Notes: generated by a model from the sequence alone, not told the origin. A DNA stretch of 64,000 nucleotides from Ruegeria atlantica (GCF_013033965.1 NZ_WQFE01000001.1:620001-684000), one strand, 5' to 3'. Positions 25,086-34,923 are shown, numbered from the stretch's first letter. Made by a program: numbers and translations.

Positions 25086-26096
25086 ATGAAAAATTCAACG
25101 ACGCTTGATGTAGCCAAGCCTCTGGCTCTGCTGGCTGCATGCCCCGCCTATAATCCAAGCCCGCTTGAGACACGCAGTCTCCAAGGGCAATCCATACTGA
25201 TCAAGGACGAAACCAACCGGATGGGCTTGGGCGCTTTTAAAGCGCTTGGCGGCGTTTACGCTGTTGCCAGGCTGATCGAAGCACGTGTTGGTCATCCTTT
25301 GGAAGCCGGCGCTTTTCTGGATGAGCCCGTAAAGACCGTTGCACGGACCATGACCTTTGTTTGTGCCAGCGCAGGCAACCATGGCATGGCAGTGGCCGCC
25401 GGTGCGCGGCTTTTTGGTGCGAAGGCCCGCATTCACCTTGCCGACACGGTGCCAGAAGACTTTGCAGTTCGCCTTAGGGATAAGGGTGCTGAAGTTGTTC
25501 GATCCGGCGACGATTACGAGGCGAGTGTTGCAGCAGCCATTGGTGACGCCGAGGCCACTGGCGCAATCCACCTCGCCGATGGATCCTGGCCTGGATACAC
25601 CGAACCTCCACGATTGGTGATGGAAGGCTATACCGTCATTGCCGAAGAAATGCGTACACAGCTGCAGAGTTCCGGGAAGTGGCCCAGCCACGTTTACTTA
25701 CAGGCTGGCGTCGGTGGATTGGCTGCGGGGATCGCCTACATGATCCGGTCCAACTGGGCGGTTCAACCAAGGATCATAGTGGTAGAACCGGACGCAGCCC
25801 CCTGCCTTCGGGACAGCGCCCGTGCCGGACAGATCGTAACGGTCGAAGGCCCAGTGTCCAACATGGGGCGACTGGACTGCAAAACACCCTCTATGTTGGC
25901 TTTGGGCATTCTGGAACGATGTGCCGATGACTGGGTTACGATCAGTGACGCACAGGCTCTGGATGCCGTAGAACATGCGCGAGAGTTGGGTTTTGCGACG
26001 ACGCCTTCCGGTGCAGCCGGGCTTGCAGCTTTTTTGGCCGATGAAGCCAAATTGCCATTGATTGTGTTCTCCGAAGGGAGCGTCCCCGATGCTTGA
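25086..26096 (+). CDS. Diaminopropionate ammonia-lyase-like PLP enzyme
   Basis: The 336-residue protein is a fold-type II PLP enzyme. LIKDETNRMGLGAFKALGG holds the Schiff-base lysine K52, CASAGNHGMAVA is the Asn/Gly substrate loop, and GVGGLAAGIAY binds the cofactor phosphate. The K-x11-ALGG context and the LADGSWPGYTEPP segment resemble diaminopropionate ammonia-lyase (YgeX), but this protein is about 60 residues shorter. It overlaps the M20 hydrolase gene by eight bases; the Escherichia coli ygeX-ygeY pair has a similar arrangement. The substrate may be 2,3-diaminopropionate, or a 3-hydroxy amino acid. No strong Shine-Dalgarno was seen before ATG 25086. Confidence 0.85.
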   Translation: MKNSTTLDVAKPLALLAACPAYNPSPLETRSLQGQSILIKDETNRMGLGAFKALGGVYAVARLIEARVGHPLEAGAFLDEPVKTVARTMTFVCASAGNHGMAVAAGARLFGAKARIHLADTVPEDFAVRLRDKGAEVVRSGDDYEASVAAAIGDAEATGAIHLADGSWPGYTEPPRLVMEGYTVIAEEMRTQLQSSGKWPSHVYLQAGVGGLAAGIAYMIRSNWAVQPRIIVVEPDAAPCLRDSARAGQIVTVEGPVSNMGRLDCKTPSMLALGILERCADDWVTISDAQALDAVEHARELGFATTPSGAAGLAAFLADEAKLPLIVFSEGSVPDA

Positions 26097-27213
26097 TCTT
26101 GTCGCGTTTCGTCGTGATTTGCATACCCATCCTGAAACAGGCTTCGACCTTGACCGAACCGCGCGTCTGATCGCCACCGAGTTGGAACGCGCGGGACTTG
26201 AGGTCACGCGTGGAGTGGGCCGCACAGGCATTGTGGCCACCTTGCGCCGTGGTCCAGACGAAACCGCAATCGGCTTTCGTGCGGATATGGACGCACTGCC
26301 GATACACGAGGCCACCAACTTGCCGTATCGCTCAACAACGGAAGGCAAGTTTCATGGATGTGGCCATGATGGCCACAGCACCATGCTGCTAGGTGCTGCT
26401 CTGGCGCTCGCCACGGACCCATCTGTTAACCGCTCCATTCACTTCATTTTTCAGCCAGACGAAGAGAACGGAAACGGGGCAGCCGCGATGATCGCCGACG
26501 GTCTGTTCGAGCGGTTCCCGATGGCCGCAATCTTTGGCCTTCACAATATGCCCGGAATGGAGCTTAGTCATTTTGCCACGCAAGTTGGGCCATTCTGCGC
26601 CTTCGAGGATAACTTCGAGATACGCGTACGGGGCCAGGGTGGGCACGCGTCTATGCCAGAGAAAGGCGTAGATCCGATCATGACCGGGGCGGCAATTGTG
26701 CAGCAATTGCAGACGATCGTGTCTCGTTCGGTTCCAGCAAGCGAACATGCAGTGGTGTCCGTCACGGAATTCCTGACGGACGGTGCACGTAACATCCTGC
26801 CAAGCAATGTAACCTTGCGGGGGGATTGCCGGGGATTTTCCAAGGATGTGTCTGAAACAATCGAGCGCAGAATGCGCGCCATAGTGGCCGGCGTATGTGC
26901 AGCACAGGGCGCAGAAGCAAAGGTAGATTATTCGACTTCATTCCGACCACTTGTGAACGATGCCAGAGCCACTGAATTGATCGCGGGCACAGCTCGCGAT
27001 GTTGGCAGTCTCGATGCAGAGTACGGTCGGGTGGGTTTCTCCGAAGATTTTGCAGAGTTTCTTGCGCATCGCCCGGGGGCCTTCATCCTGATGGGGAACG
27101 GGGTGGAGGGGAACAATTCAATGCCGCTTCATAACCCGTCCTATGATTTCAACGACGAAGCGATCAGGCACGGGATTGCATTCTGGACTGGTCTTGCTCG
27201 GCGCGAGTTTTGA
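26089..27213 (+). CDS. M20-family amidohydrolase (HipO/AbgB type)
   Basis: This 374-residue metal-dependent amidohydrolase has the M20D signatures RRDLHTHPETGFD, FRADMDALPI, HGCGHDGHSTMLLGAA (with the metal-binding Cys/His), DEENGNGAAAMI and FGLHNMPG. It would hydrolyse an N-acyl or N-carbamoyl amino acid or a small peptide in the cytoplasm. AAGGGAG lies 8 bases before ATG 26089, which overlaps the end of the PLP lyase gene. Together they would release and then deaminate an amino acid, under the divergent Lrp-type regulator. Confidence 0.92.
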   Translation: MLDLVAFRRDLHTHPETGFDLDRTARLIATELERAGLEVTRGVGRTGIVATLRRGPDETAIGFRADMDALPIHEATNLPYRSTTEGKFHGCGHDGHSTMLLGAALALATDPSVNRSIHFIFQPDEENGNGAAAMIADGLFERFPMAAIFGLHNMPGMELSHFATQVGPFCAFEDNFEIRVRGQGGHASMPEKGVDPIMTGAAIVQQLQTIVSRSVPASEHAVVSVTEFLTDGARNILPSNVTLRGDCRGFSKDVSETIERRMRAIVAGVCAAQGAEAKVDYSTSFRPLVNDARATELIAGTARDVGSLDAEYGRVGFSEDFAEFLAHRPGAFILMGNGVEGNNSMPLHNPSYDFNDEAIRHGIAFWTGLARREF

Positions 27214-27261
27214 CGCCAGGCGACCCGCGGAATGAATGACCGGAAGGGCGTTAGAACAAGG

Positions 27262-28773
27262 TCAGTATGGCTTTGAATCCTGCGCCACGTAGTCTGCTAT
27301 GGCTTCACGGCTGCCGCGTTGCCAAATCGCATGCAACCAAGAGGCAAAAGCGTCGGCAAAACGCGCGTCGCGACCAAAATCACCAAAGAACTGGCTTTGT
27401 TCGATCCATTGTTTTGGATCTGTTTTGGACGCAAGGGCGGTCTTCTGCAAATCCTCCCAAAGGGGATCATTTGGGGAAATTTCGGATCCATCTTCTCGAA
27501 TGCCGGCGCACATCCGGCACCAGAGAGCTTCGGCAAGCGCCAGCCCGCTTAGGCAAGAGCCAGATGCCAGTGCATCGCGCAGCGACGGTAGCAAGAATGC
27601 CGGATGTCGTGACGATCCGTCAAATGCGACCCGGCGCGTTGTGTCGTGAATTGCCGCATTGGCAAAACGTGCCTCTACCAAGGACAGATACTCAGTCGCG
27701 GCGGTTCCGGGAACAGCATCGACATGAGGCAAAATTTCCTCGGCCTGAACCTTTCTGAAAAACGCCACTATGTCAGCATCCTGCATGCAGTCCGAAACTG
27801 TCGGGACGTTTAGAATTTCACCGGCATTTGCAAGCAATTGATGACCGCCGTTCAGAATGCGCAGTTTCATCGCTTCGTAACTGTGAATATCGTGGGTCAG
27901 CGTGACACCAACCTTGCCCAGCGGCGGGCGTCCCGCGCAAAAATCATCCTCGATCACCCATTGGCGAAAGTTCTCATGCGTGACCGGCGCACAATCGTCG
28001 ACGCCAAGCGAGTGGCATTGCAAAATCACTTTTTCAGTTGTGGCGGGCACAATGCAGTCCACCATCGAGTTTGGAAACGCACTGTTCTGATCAATCCAAT
28101 CAGCTAGATCAGGATCGGTCATTTTGGCCAAACCGACAATGCAACCACGCAAAATCGTACCGTTGCCCTGAAGGTTGTCGCAACTGAGCGCGGTAAAGGG
28201 TTTCGAACCGTCCGCGCGACGTTGCTTTAGCGCCGCGACAATCGCGCCAAAAGCTGTACGAGGATGGTCAGGATTGCTCGCATCGTGGCGAATGTCTTCG
28301 TGATCTGCGTTGAACGAACCGGTGTTGGCGTCCAGAAAATACCCGCCTTCGGTCACGGTCAGCGACACAATTCGGATCGCCGGGTCGGCCATTTTCCGGA
28401 TCAGGGCCGCATTGTCATCTTCGATCGGCAGGTAGTCAATCATCGGACCGATCACTTCAGCGGATACCGTGTCGGGGTCCAGTTCGATCAGGGTTGTCAG
28501 GCAATCCTGAGCCATCATGCGTTTCCGCATATCAGAGTCGTAACGTCGCACACCGGCCCCAATGATCGCCCAGTCGTGTGCCAGCCCCTGCTGCATCAGT
28601 TGATGGATGTACCAGGCTTGGTGTGCACGGTGAAAATTGCCCAGCCCGATATGCACGATACCGGGTGTCAGGGCTTCGCGCCGGTACTGGGGGGTTTTGA
28701 CATCCGCAGGAAGTTCCCTAAGGCGGTTGAGCCCTAGTTTCACCGGTGATTGTGCGCTTGCCAACGGGTTCAT
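27262..28773 (-). CDS. mtlK: Mannitol/polyol 2-dehydrogenase
   Basis: A 503-residue long-chain polyol dehydrogenase of the mannitol dehydrogenase family: N-terminal Rossmann motif VHIGLGNFHRAHQAWY, FTALSCDNLQGNG, and the catalytic lysine region KLRILNGGHQ. It oxidises mannitol (or arabitol/sorbitol) to the 2-keto sugar with NAD. ATG 28773 shares TGATG with the stop of the SDR gene upstream, so it is translationally coupled and the last gene of the polyol operon. The same smoS-mtlK order is known from the Rhodobacter sphaeroides smo operon. Confidence 0.92.
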   Translation of the reverse strand: MNPLASAQSPVKLGLNRLRELPADVKTPQYRREALTPGIVHIGLGNFHRAHQAWYIHQLMQQGLAHDWAIIGAGVRRYDSDMRKRMMAQDCLTTLIELDPDTVSAEVIGPMIDYLPIEDDNAALIRKMADPAIRIVSLTVTEGGYFLDANTGSFNADHEDIRHDASNPDHPRTAFGAIVAALKQRRADGSKPFTALSCDNLQGNGTILRGCIVGLAKMTDPDLADWIDQNSAFPNSMVDCIVPATTEKVILQCHSLGVDDCAPVTHENFRQWVIEDDFCAGRPPLGKVGVTLTHDIHSYEAMKLRILNGGHQLLANAGEILNVPTVSDCMQDADIVAFFRKVQAEEILPHVDAVPGTAATEYLSLVEARFANAAIHDTTRRVAFDGSSRHPAFLLPSLRDALASGSCLSGLALAEALWCRMCAGIREDGSEISPNDPLWEDLQKTALASKTDPKQWIEQSQFFGDFGRDARFADAFASWLHAIWQRGSREAIADYVAQDSKPY

Positions 28774-29546
28774 CAGCTCATCCAATTTCCACCATCGACA
28801 TTGTAGGTTTGTGCAACAATGTATTCTGCCTCATCCGAAGCCAGAAACACCGCCATTCCGGTCAAATCCTCGGCGCGACCCATGCGACCGAAAGGCACCG
28901 CCGCAGCCACTTCGCGTTTCTTTTGCCCCGGAGGTTTGCCTTCGTGTTTTGCGAAGAACCTATCTACGCCGTCCCAGTGTTCACCATCAACCACGCCCGG
29001 AGCAATGGCGTTCACGTTGATCCCATGAGAGATCAAGTTCAGCCCGGCGGATTGCGTCAGAGATATGATTGCGGCTTTGCTGGCACAGTACACAGCGACC
29101 AAGGGCTCACCTCTTCGCCCCGCTTGCGAGGCCATATTTATGATCCGGCCCTTGGTTCCGTGCTCAATCATGTGTTTCGCCACGGCCTGCATCGTAAACA
29201 GCGCACCTGCAACGTTGATGTCAAAAACGCGATTGTAGTCGGCCCGCTCAATCTCAACGATTGGAGCAGCTGTGAAGATAGCAGCGTTATTGATCAGGAT
29301 GTCGATGGGTCCAAAATGTGCTGCCGATTTCTTGACCGCCGCTTCGATGCTCTGCTGCTTTGTCACGTCCATCTCAACGGCCAAAGCGGCTTCGCCGATA
29401 TCGGCCGCTGCGCCTTGCACTCTTGGGCCGTCAACATCTGCAATCGCCACGCACGCGCCTTCTGCGACGTAAGCCTTGGCAAACGCTAACCCGATGCCGC
29501 GCGCGGCGCCGGTGATTAGGGCGGTTTTGCCTGCCAGACGTGTCAT
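28773..29546 (-). CDS. smoS: Sorbitol dehydrogenase, SDR family
   Basis: The 257-residue short-chain dehydrogenase has the cofactor motif [16 protein letters not shown], and the catalytic Ser and YCASKAA tyrosine/lysine pair. Sequence style and neighbours (polyol ABC transporter upstream, mtlK downstream) match SmoS, which oxidises D-glucitol to fructose and galactitol to tagatose. The start overlaps the stop of the ATPase gene by four bases. SDR enzymes vary in substrate, so the specific name rests on operon order. Confidence 0.88.
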   Translation of the reverse strand: MTRLAGKTALITGAARGIGLAFAKAYVAEGACVAIADVDGPRVQGAAADIGEAALAVEMDVTKQQSIEAAVKKSAAHFGPIDILINNAAIFTAAPIVEIERADYNRVFDINVAGALFTMQAVAKHMIEHGTKGRIINMASQAGRRGEPLVAVYCASKAAIISLTQSAGLNLISHGINVNAIAPGVVDGEHWDGVDRFFAKHEGKPPGQKKREVAAAVPFGRMGRAEDLTGMAVFLASDEAEYIVAQTYNVDGGNWMS

Positions 29547-30547
29547 TCGATCCGCAAGCCTTTGGCGTCAAACCGATGGATAACGTCAGCGCGCGGTGTC
29601 ATGTGGATGCGGTCGCCATGACGGAACCCAACCTCGCCATCCGCGCGGACAGTGATCGTCTCGGCCAGCCCGGTATTCTGGACGTGGAAGAAAGTATCCG
29701 AGCCTAGATGTTCGGAAACGCTTACAACTCCGGACCATTTACCTTCAGTTTCCGAAACTGCAATGTGTTCTGGGCGAATACCGATGGTTTGCGCCCCGTG
29801 CTTTTCGGCCTCTGCGCCTTCGATGAAGTTCATCTTGGGTGAGCCGATAAAGCCGGCGACAAATAGGTTGCGTGGTGTGCGGTAAAGCTCCAGCGGGCTG
29901 CCGACCTGCTCGATCACTCCGGCTTGAAGCACGACGATCTTGTCGGCCATGGTCATCGCCTCAACCTGATCGTGAGTGACATAGATCATTGTGGTCGCGA
30001 GACGTTCATGCAGTTCGCTGATCTCCAGCCGCATGCCTACACGCAGCGCTGCGTCAAGGTTTGAAAGCGGTTCATCGAACAAAAATGCAGCCGGTTCACG
30101 TACAATCGCACGCCCGATGGCGACACGTTGGCGCTGGCCGCCGGACAACTGGCCTGGACGACGGTCCAGATAGTCGGTCAGGTTCAGAACGCCCGCCGCG
30201 CTTTCGACGCGCCGGTCGATCTCGGCCTGATCCAGTTTCGCCATGCGCAGTGGGAAAGCGATGTTCTTGCGAACAGTCATATGCGGATAAAGCGCGTAGG
30301 ACTGGAATACCATCGCCAAGCCACGTTTGGCGGGTGGCACGTCTGTCGCATCTGCGCCATCAATGTCGATTGATCCAGAAGTTATATCCTCCAAACCGGC
30401 AATTAGACGCAGCAGCGTGGACTTTCCGCAGCCCGAGGGGCCGACGAACACGGTGAACTCGCCATCTTCGATGGTCAGATCCAGCGGCGGAATGACCTCA
30501 ACATCACCGAAGCTTTTGGTCACGGACTTGAGTTGTATACGTCCCAT
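29543..30547 (-). CDS. smoK: Polyol ABC transporter ATP-binding protein
   Basis: The 334-residue ATPase is of the MalK/UgpC type: Walker [11 protein letters not shown], signature [17 protein letters not shown], Walker [14 protein letters not shown], His switch in [14 protein letters not shown], then a C-terminal TOBE/OB domain ([10 protein letters not shown]). It energises import by the two permeases encoded just upstream, 12 bases away. Overlap of four bases with the SDR gene shows one transcript. Confidence 0.93.
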   Translation of the reverse strand: MGRIQLKSVTKSFGDVEVIPPLDLTIEDGEFTVFVGPSGCGKSTLLRLIAGLEDITSGSIDIDGADATDVPPAKRGLAMVFQSYALYPHMTVRKNIAFPLRMAKLDQAEIDRRVESAAGVLNLTDYLDRRPGQLSGGQRQRVAIGRAIVREPAAFLFDEPLSNLDAALRVGMRLEISELHERLATTMIYVTHDQVEAMTMADKIVVLQAGVIEQVGSPLELYRTPRNLFVAGFIGSPKMNFIEGAEAEKHGAQTIGIRPEHIAVSETEGKWSGVVSVSEHLGSDTFFHVQNTGLAETITVRADGEVGFRHGDRIHMTPRADVIHRFDAKGLRIE

Positions 30548-30559
30548 AGGTCGTCTTCC

Positions 30560-31390
30560 TTATTTCACGGCGCCGAAGGTCAGGCCGCGGACAAGTTGTT
30601 TCTGGCTGAACCAGCCAAGGATCAGGATCGGTGCGATTGCCATGGTCGAGGCCGCGCTGAGCTTGGCAAAGAACAGGCCCTCGGGGCTGGAGTAACTGGC
30701 GATGAATGCCGTCAGAGGGGCCGCGTCGACGGCAGTCAGGTTGAGGGTCCAGAACGCTTCATTCCATGCAAGGATGAAGTTCAGCAAGACGGTCGATGCG
30801 ATGCCAGGTATCGCCATCGGTGTCAGGACATAAAGGATTTCCTCTTTCAACGTCGCACCATCCATTCGCGCGGCTTCAAGGATCTCCCCCGGAATCTCGC
30901 GGAAATAGGTGTAGAGCATCCAGACGATGATCGGCAGGTTGATCAGCATCAGCACCACGACCAGCCCTCCGCGTGTGTCCAGCAGCCCCAAACGGATGAA
31001 CAGCAGGTAGATCGGGTACAGCACGCCCACTGCAGGCAGCATTTTGGTGGACAGCATCCAAAGCAGGATGTCCTTGGTGCGCTTTGAGGGCACAAAGGCC
31101 ATCGCCCAAGCGGCAGGCACCGCAATGATTACGCCCAGAATAGTTGATCCGCCTGCGATGATAACCGAATTCCACAGGAACCGCATGTAGTCCGAGCGTT
31201 CCTGCACGATGGCGTAATTCTCCAGCGTCCAGTCGAAGTTCAGGAACAGGGGTGGGCTGGCTATGGCCTGCGCCTCGGTCTTGAAGCTGGTCAGGATGGT
31301 CCAGAGGATCGGGAAAAAGATCACCAGTCCAACAGCCCATGCAAGGGCAGTGTTCAGCGATTTGCGGCGGGTTGTGACGGCGCGGGTCAT
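30560..31390 (-). CDS. smoG: Polyol ABC transporter permease 2
   Basis: A 276-residue inner-membrane permease with six predicted helices and the MalG-type ATPase-contact loop EAARMDGATLKEEILYVLTP (EAA motif). The N terminus MTRAVTTRRKSLNTALAWAV is positively charged and cytoplasmic. It pairs with the permease encoded 12 bases upstream. The assignment to polyols comes from the surrounding smo-type genes. Confidence 0.93.
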   Translation of the reverse strand: MTRAVTTRRKSLNTALAWAVGLVIFFPILWTILTSFKTEAQAIASPPLFLNFDWTLENYAIVQERSDYMRFLWNSVIIAGGSTILGVIIAVPAAWAMAFVPSKRTKDILLWMLSTKMLPAVGVLYPIYLLFIRLGLLDTRGGLVVVLMLINLPIIVWMLYTYFREIPGEILEAARMDGATLKEEILYVLTPMAIPGIASTVLLNFILAWNEAFWTLNLTAVDAAPLTAFIASYSSPEGLFFAKLSAASTMAIAPILILGWFSQKQLVRGLTFGAVK

Positions 31391-31402
31391 GGTCGTTCCT
31401 CC

Positions 31403-32269
31403 TCACGCGTCCAGGTTCTTGCCGACGATGCGCATCAGGAAAATCGCAACGATATTGGCAAGGATGATGGCGTAGACACCCCCGGCTGATCCAAGGCCGA
31501 CATTCTGGCTTTCCAGCACGCGCTGGAAGATCAGGTAGGTGAGGGTGCGGGTGCCGAACGCGCCGCCGGTAGTCACAAAGATTTCGGCGAAAATCGAGAG
31601 CAGAAAGATCGTCTGGATCAGGATCACGATCGTAATCGCGCGGCTCAGGTGCGGCAGGATGATGTGGTAAAAACGTTTCAGGACAGGGGCACCGTCCATT
31701 TCCGCGGCTTCCAGTTGTTCGCTGTCCAGAGACTGGATCGCGGTCAACAGGATCAGCGTTGCGAAAGGAAGCCACTGCCAAGAGACGATCATGATAATCG
31801 AGGTCATCGACGCTTCGGACAGCCACGAGATCGGTTCGGCCCCGAAAAAGCGCCACAGATGGGCAAGCAAGCCATTGACCGGGTCCATGAACATGTTTTT
31901 CCAGACCAGCGCTGAAACGGTCGGCATGACAAAGAACGGCGCGATCACGAGGATGCGGACGACGCCCTGCCCCCACATGGGCTGGTCCAGCAGCATCGCC
32001 AGCAGGACACCCAGAACCACTGTGATCACCAGAACGCCACCAACAATCATCAGCGTGGCCTGAACGGCAGGCCAGAACGAACTGGAGGATACGAACCGGA
32101 CATAGTTGTCGAATCCGACCCAGCCCAGATCTCCGCCGCGCAATGGTAGATATTTTTTGAAGGAAAAATACAGCGTCATTGTCAGCGGCACGAGCATCCA
32201 GCCAAGCAGCAGGACAACTGCGGGTGCCATCATCAGGCGCGCAACGGATCGGGAATGTTGAGTTGCCAT
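31403..32269 (-). CDS. smoF: Polyol ABC transporter permease 1
   Basis: A 288-residue MalF-type permease: hydrophobic helices beginning MMAPAVVLLLGWMLVPLTMT and the EAA loop LEAAEMDGAPVLKRFYHIIL. It follows the binding-protein gene after 106 bases, which include a strong stem-loop, and precedes the second permease by 12 bases. Confidence 0.93.
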   Translation of the reverse strand: MATQHSRSVARLMMAPAVVLLLGWMLVPLTMTLYFSFKKYLPLRGGDLGWVGFDNYVRFVSSSSFWPAVQATLMIVGGVLVITVVLGVLLAMLLDQPMWGQGVVRILVIAPFFVMPTVSALVWKNMFMDPVNGLLAHLWRFFGAEPISWLSEASMTSIIMIVSWQWLPFATLILLTAIQSLDSEQLEAAEMDGAPVLKRFYHIILPHLSRAITIVILIQTIFLLSIFAEIFVTTGGAFGTRTLTYLIFQRVLESQNVGLGSAGGVYAIILANIVAIFLMRIVGKNLDA

Positions 32270-32333
32270 GACACAAGACCTCTCTGTTCAGGCGCGTATC
32301 AGCCTGCGAGAAAAACGTGGATTGTGGAAGTGT

Positions 32334-32362
32334 AAGGCGGGGGGCAGACCTCTGCCCGCCCG
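32334..32362 (-). terminator. Stem-loop after smoE
   Basis: GGGCAGA (32342-32348) and TCTGCCC (32351-32357) form a 7-bp stem, extended by G/C-rich flanks. It lies about 15 bases after the binding-protein stop. There is no T-tract and the permease genes follow, so it probably stabilises the upstream message or partly terminates. Confidence 0.7.
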
Positions 32363-32375
32363 CGTTTGGAAGACG

Positions 32376-33680
32376 TCAGTATCCTGCCGCTTCCATTTCT
32401 TCAGCTGTGAAGGCCTGCGCTTTCTCCAACGCTTCCTCAACCGTTTGCTGTCCGGCATAGACCGCCGAGAATTCCTGGCTTACCTGTGTGGCGATGCCTG
32501 CAAATTCCGGGATTGCTGCAAACTGGATGCCAACATACGGAACGGGTTTCACCGTCGGATTGTTGGGGTCAGCAGACAGGATCGAATCCAGCGTCATCTT
32601 GGCGAACGGAACCTTTTGGTATTCCGGATTCTCATACAGAGACGTGCGTGCCCCCGGGGGAACATTTGCCCAGCCTTCGTTCTCTGCCACTAGTTCGATG
32701 TAATCCTTCGAAGTCGCCCATTCGATGAATTGCTTAGCGGCATCAGCCTGTTCGGTGCCAGCCGGAATAGCCAAAGCCCAGGCCCAGAGCCAATTGGAAC
32801 GTTTATCAACACCTTCTGAATTTGGAGCCAGCGCGAAGCCGACCTTGTCCGCAACCGTCGAGTCGTCTGGGTTGGTCACAAACGAAGCAGCAACCGTGGC
32901 ATCGATCCACATGCCGCATTTGCCCTGCTGGAACAGCGAGAGGTTTTCATTGAAGCCGTTGGTCGCATAACCGGCCGGACCGGACTCTGACATCATATCG
33001 ACAAAAAAGGTCAGCGCTTCGTTCCATTCGGGCTGATCGAACTGCGGCTTCCAGTCTTCGTCGAACCAGCGCGCGCCAAACGAGTTGCCGGTAACAGTGA
33101 TGAAAGCACCGCCCTCACCCCAACCGGCCTTGCCGCGCAGGCAGATGCCGTTGATGTCGTTGTCGCGATCCGTCATTGCGGCCGCGGCTTCGCGGATGAA
33201 TTGCCATGTGGGTGCCTCGGGCATCTCCAAACCGGCCTTTTCCATCAGGTCCGTGCGATACATGATCATCGAGCTTTCGCCGTAGAAAGGTGCCGCATAG
33301 AGCGTACCCTCATGGCTCAGGCCGCCCCGCATCGCGGGCAGAATGTCATCGACATCGTATTCCGCCGACAATCCGTCCAGCGGTACCAGCCATCCATTTG
33401 CGCCCCAGATCGGAGTTTCGTACATGCCGATGGTCATGATGTCGAACTGGCCACCTTTGGTGGTGATGTCCGTGGTCACACGCTGGCGCAGAACGTTTTC
33501 CTCAAGCGTCACCCATTCCACATCGATGCCGGTCGCCTCAGTGAATTTATCGGAATAGCCCTGCATCCGGATCATGTCGCCATTGTTCACTGTGGCGATC
33601 GTGATGGTTTGCGCATGGGCTGCTGCCGCGGCGACGAAAGTCAGTGCAGTCGCCGCAAGAAGTGCGTTCTTCAAATACAT
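32376..33680 (-). CDS. smoE: Polyol ABC transporter substrate-binding protein
   Basis: A 434-residue periplasmic protein with signal peptide (MYLKNALLAATALTFVAAAA, cleavage after AHA) and the family 1 solute-binding fold (IDVEWVTLEENVLRQRVTTD, GLSHEGTLYAAPFYGESSMI, LFQQGKCGMWIDATVAAS). First gene of the polyol operon smoEFGKS-mtlK. The operator-like site at 33752, shared with the xylulokinase promoter, lies about 70 bases upstream. Confidence 0.92.
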   Translation of the reverse strand: MYLKNALLAATALTFVAAAAAHAQTITIATVNNGDMIRMQGYSDKFTEATGIDVEWVTLEENVLRQRVTTDITTKGGQFDIMTIGMYETPIWGANGWLVPLDGLSAEYDVDDILPAMRGGLSHEGTLYAAPFYGESSMIMYRTDLMEKAGLEMPEAPTWQFIREAAAAMTDRDNDINGICLRGKAGWGEGGAFITVTGNSFGARWFDEDWKPQFDQPEWNEALTFFVDMMSESGPAGYATNGFNENLSLFQQGKCGMWIDATVAASFVTNPDDSTVADKVGFALAPNSEGVDKRSNWLWAWALAIPAGTEQADAAKQFIEWATSKDYIELVAENEGWANVPPGARTSLYENPEYQKVPFAKMTLDSILSADPNNPTVKPVPYVGIQFAAIPEFAGIATQVSQEFSAVYAGQQTVEEALEKAQAFTAEEMEAAGY

Positions 33681-33751
33681 CCTTGTCCTCCCTGAGCTTG
33701 GATGCCGTACAGAGAAGGTAGTTCGTAAATTATCGCGGCGTCAATAAAAAC

Positions 33752-33766
33752 TTTACGCGCGTTAAA
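33752..33766. promoter_or_regulatory. LacI operator upstream of smoE
   Basis: TTTACGCGCGTTAAA is a near-palindrome in the spacer between the LacI stop and smoE start. It differs in two bases from TTTGCGCGCGCTAAA at 34857 before xylB, which makes one regulator for both promoters likely. Confidence 0.72.
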
Positions 33767-33775
33767 TTTTAACGG

Positions 33776-34801
33776 TTATGCCGAATCCCTCAAAACCAGC
33801 CTTGCCGGGAACAACGTCTCTGTCCTCGTTTCAAATCTCCCTCCACTTTCAATGAGTTCGAACAGAGTTTCGACGCTGCGGCTTGCAACATTGTCATAGT
33901 CATGGGCCGCTGTTGTCAGGGATGGGCAGGTGAACTTTGCGAAGGGGTGATCGTCATTTGAGGCCACGCGCAGCGCGCAATCGTCGCGGCGGCCAACGCG
34001 AATCCCCTGTTCGTAACAGGCCGCAAGAAAGCCAATGGCCAGTCGATCATTGCTGCAGAGAACCGAACCGGTTCGCAAACCACGTTCCTCCAGAACTTTT
34101 AGTGCGCCCTTGTGGCCGATCTCTTCAAAGGCCCAACCTTTGCCGTCGACCTTGATGATGTGTGGCTCGAACCCGAGGCGCTCCATCACTTCGACATAGG
34201 CTTTCCTTCGTTTATTGGCGTTCGGATTCGCGGGTGTGCGCATTTCGAAGAACGAAGGTGGTTCGCCTGTGCGGGTCATGTATTCGACGGTTTGGGAGAC
34301 AAAGCTGAAATTGTCGGAACCAACGAATGCGGCCCCTAAACCATCCAGATTACTGTCGAACAAAACTGTCGGTACATTGGCGCAGAACTTCTCGATCGCT
34401 GATCTGTCCGAGATGCGCCCTAAAGGTGCTAATAGAACCCCGGCGGGCTTCAAGGATTGCAGCCCGTCCAGAATTTCGTTTTCCAGCTTTTGCTCACCAT
34501 GAGCGCTGAACAGGGACGGGCGATACCCAGCCGCGATACAGCTTTGTTCCAGGTAACGTGCGATTTCTGCAAAGAACGGATCGGCCAGGTAGGGCACGAC
34601 GATGCCGATGTTCTTGGTCAGTTTCCGGTTCTGGTTCACCGCATAAATGTTGGGGCGATAATCGAACCGCTCCAACGCTTCTTCGATACGGGCCCGTGTT
34701 GTGGGGCGAACGCTGTCGGGATCGTGGAAGTACTTGGAAACTGTTGGGCGCGATATGCCGCTGAGGGCGGCAAACTCTTCCATATTCTTTATCTTGGTCA
34801 T
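33776..34801 (-). CDS. LacI-family regulator of the polyol genes
   Basis: The 341-residue regulator has a LacI helix-turn-helix with slightly unusual sequence (MEEFAALSGISRPTVSKYFH) and a sugar-binding-like effector domain (LTKNIGIVVPYLADPFFAEI). It lies between smoE (same strand, 95 bases downstream) and xylB (divergent, 122 bases). The shared operator motif in both spacers points to it as regulator of the whole polyol gene set, most likely de-repressed by a polyol or keto sugar. Confidence 0.92.
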   Translation of the reverse strand: MTKIKNMEEFAALSGISRPTVSKYFHDPDSVRPTTRARIEEALERFDYRPNIYAVNQNRKLTKNIGIVVPYLADPFFAEIARYLEQSCIAAGYRPSLFSAHGEQKLENEILDGLQSLKPAGVLLAPLGRISDRSAIEKFCANVPTVLFDSNLDGLGAAFVGSDNFSFVSQTVEYMTRTGEPPSFFEMRTPANPNANKRRKAYVEVMERLGFEPHIIKVDGKGWAFEEIGHKGALKVLEERGLRTGSVLCSNDRLAIGFLAACYEQGIRVGRRDDCALRVASNDDHPFAKFTCPSLTTAAHDYDNVASRSVETLFELIESGGRFETRTETLFPARLVLRDSA

Positions 34802-34856
34802 GCCAGTCTGCCTGCTGGTTTTGTCCGTCTTGATCTTATCATAGTTTTACATATTC

Positions 34857-34871
34857 TTTGCGCGCGCTAAA
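34857..34871. promoter_or_regulatory. LacI operator upstream of xylB
   Basis: TTTGCGCGCGCTAAA lies between the divergent lacI and xylB genes, 53 bases before the xylB start, and matches the site before smoE (33752) at 13 of 15 positions. Confidence 0.72.
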
Positions 34872-34923
34872 AAATCAATAGCCAGACAGGCCTCACGCGA
34901 CCAACGTGTGGCAAGGAGTTCAA

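Noticed and set aside
30876..32276. A 466-codon alternative frame on the minus strand through both polyol permeases
   Set aside because: The other frame encodes two recognisable MalF/MalG-type permeases; this one is rich in Arg, Asp and Cys and has no motif.
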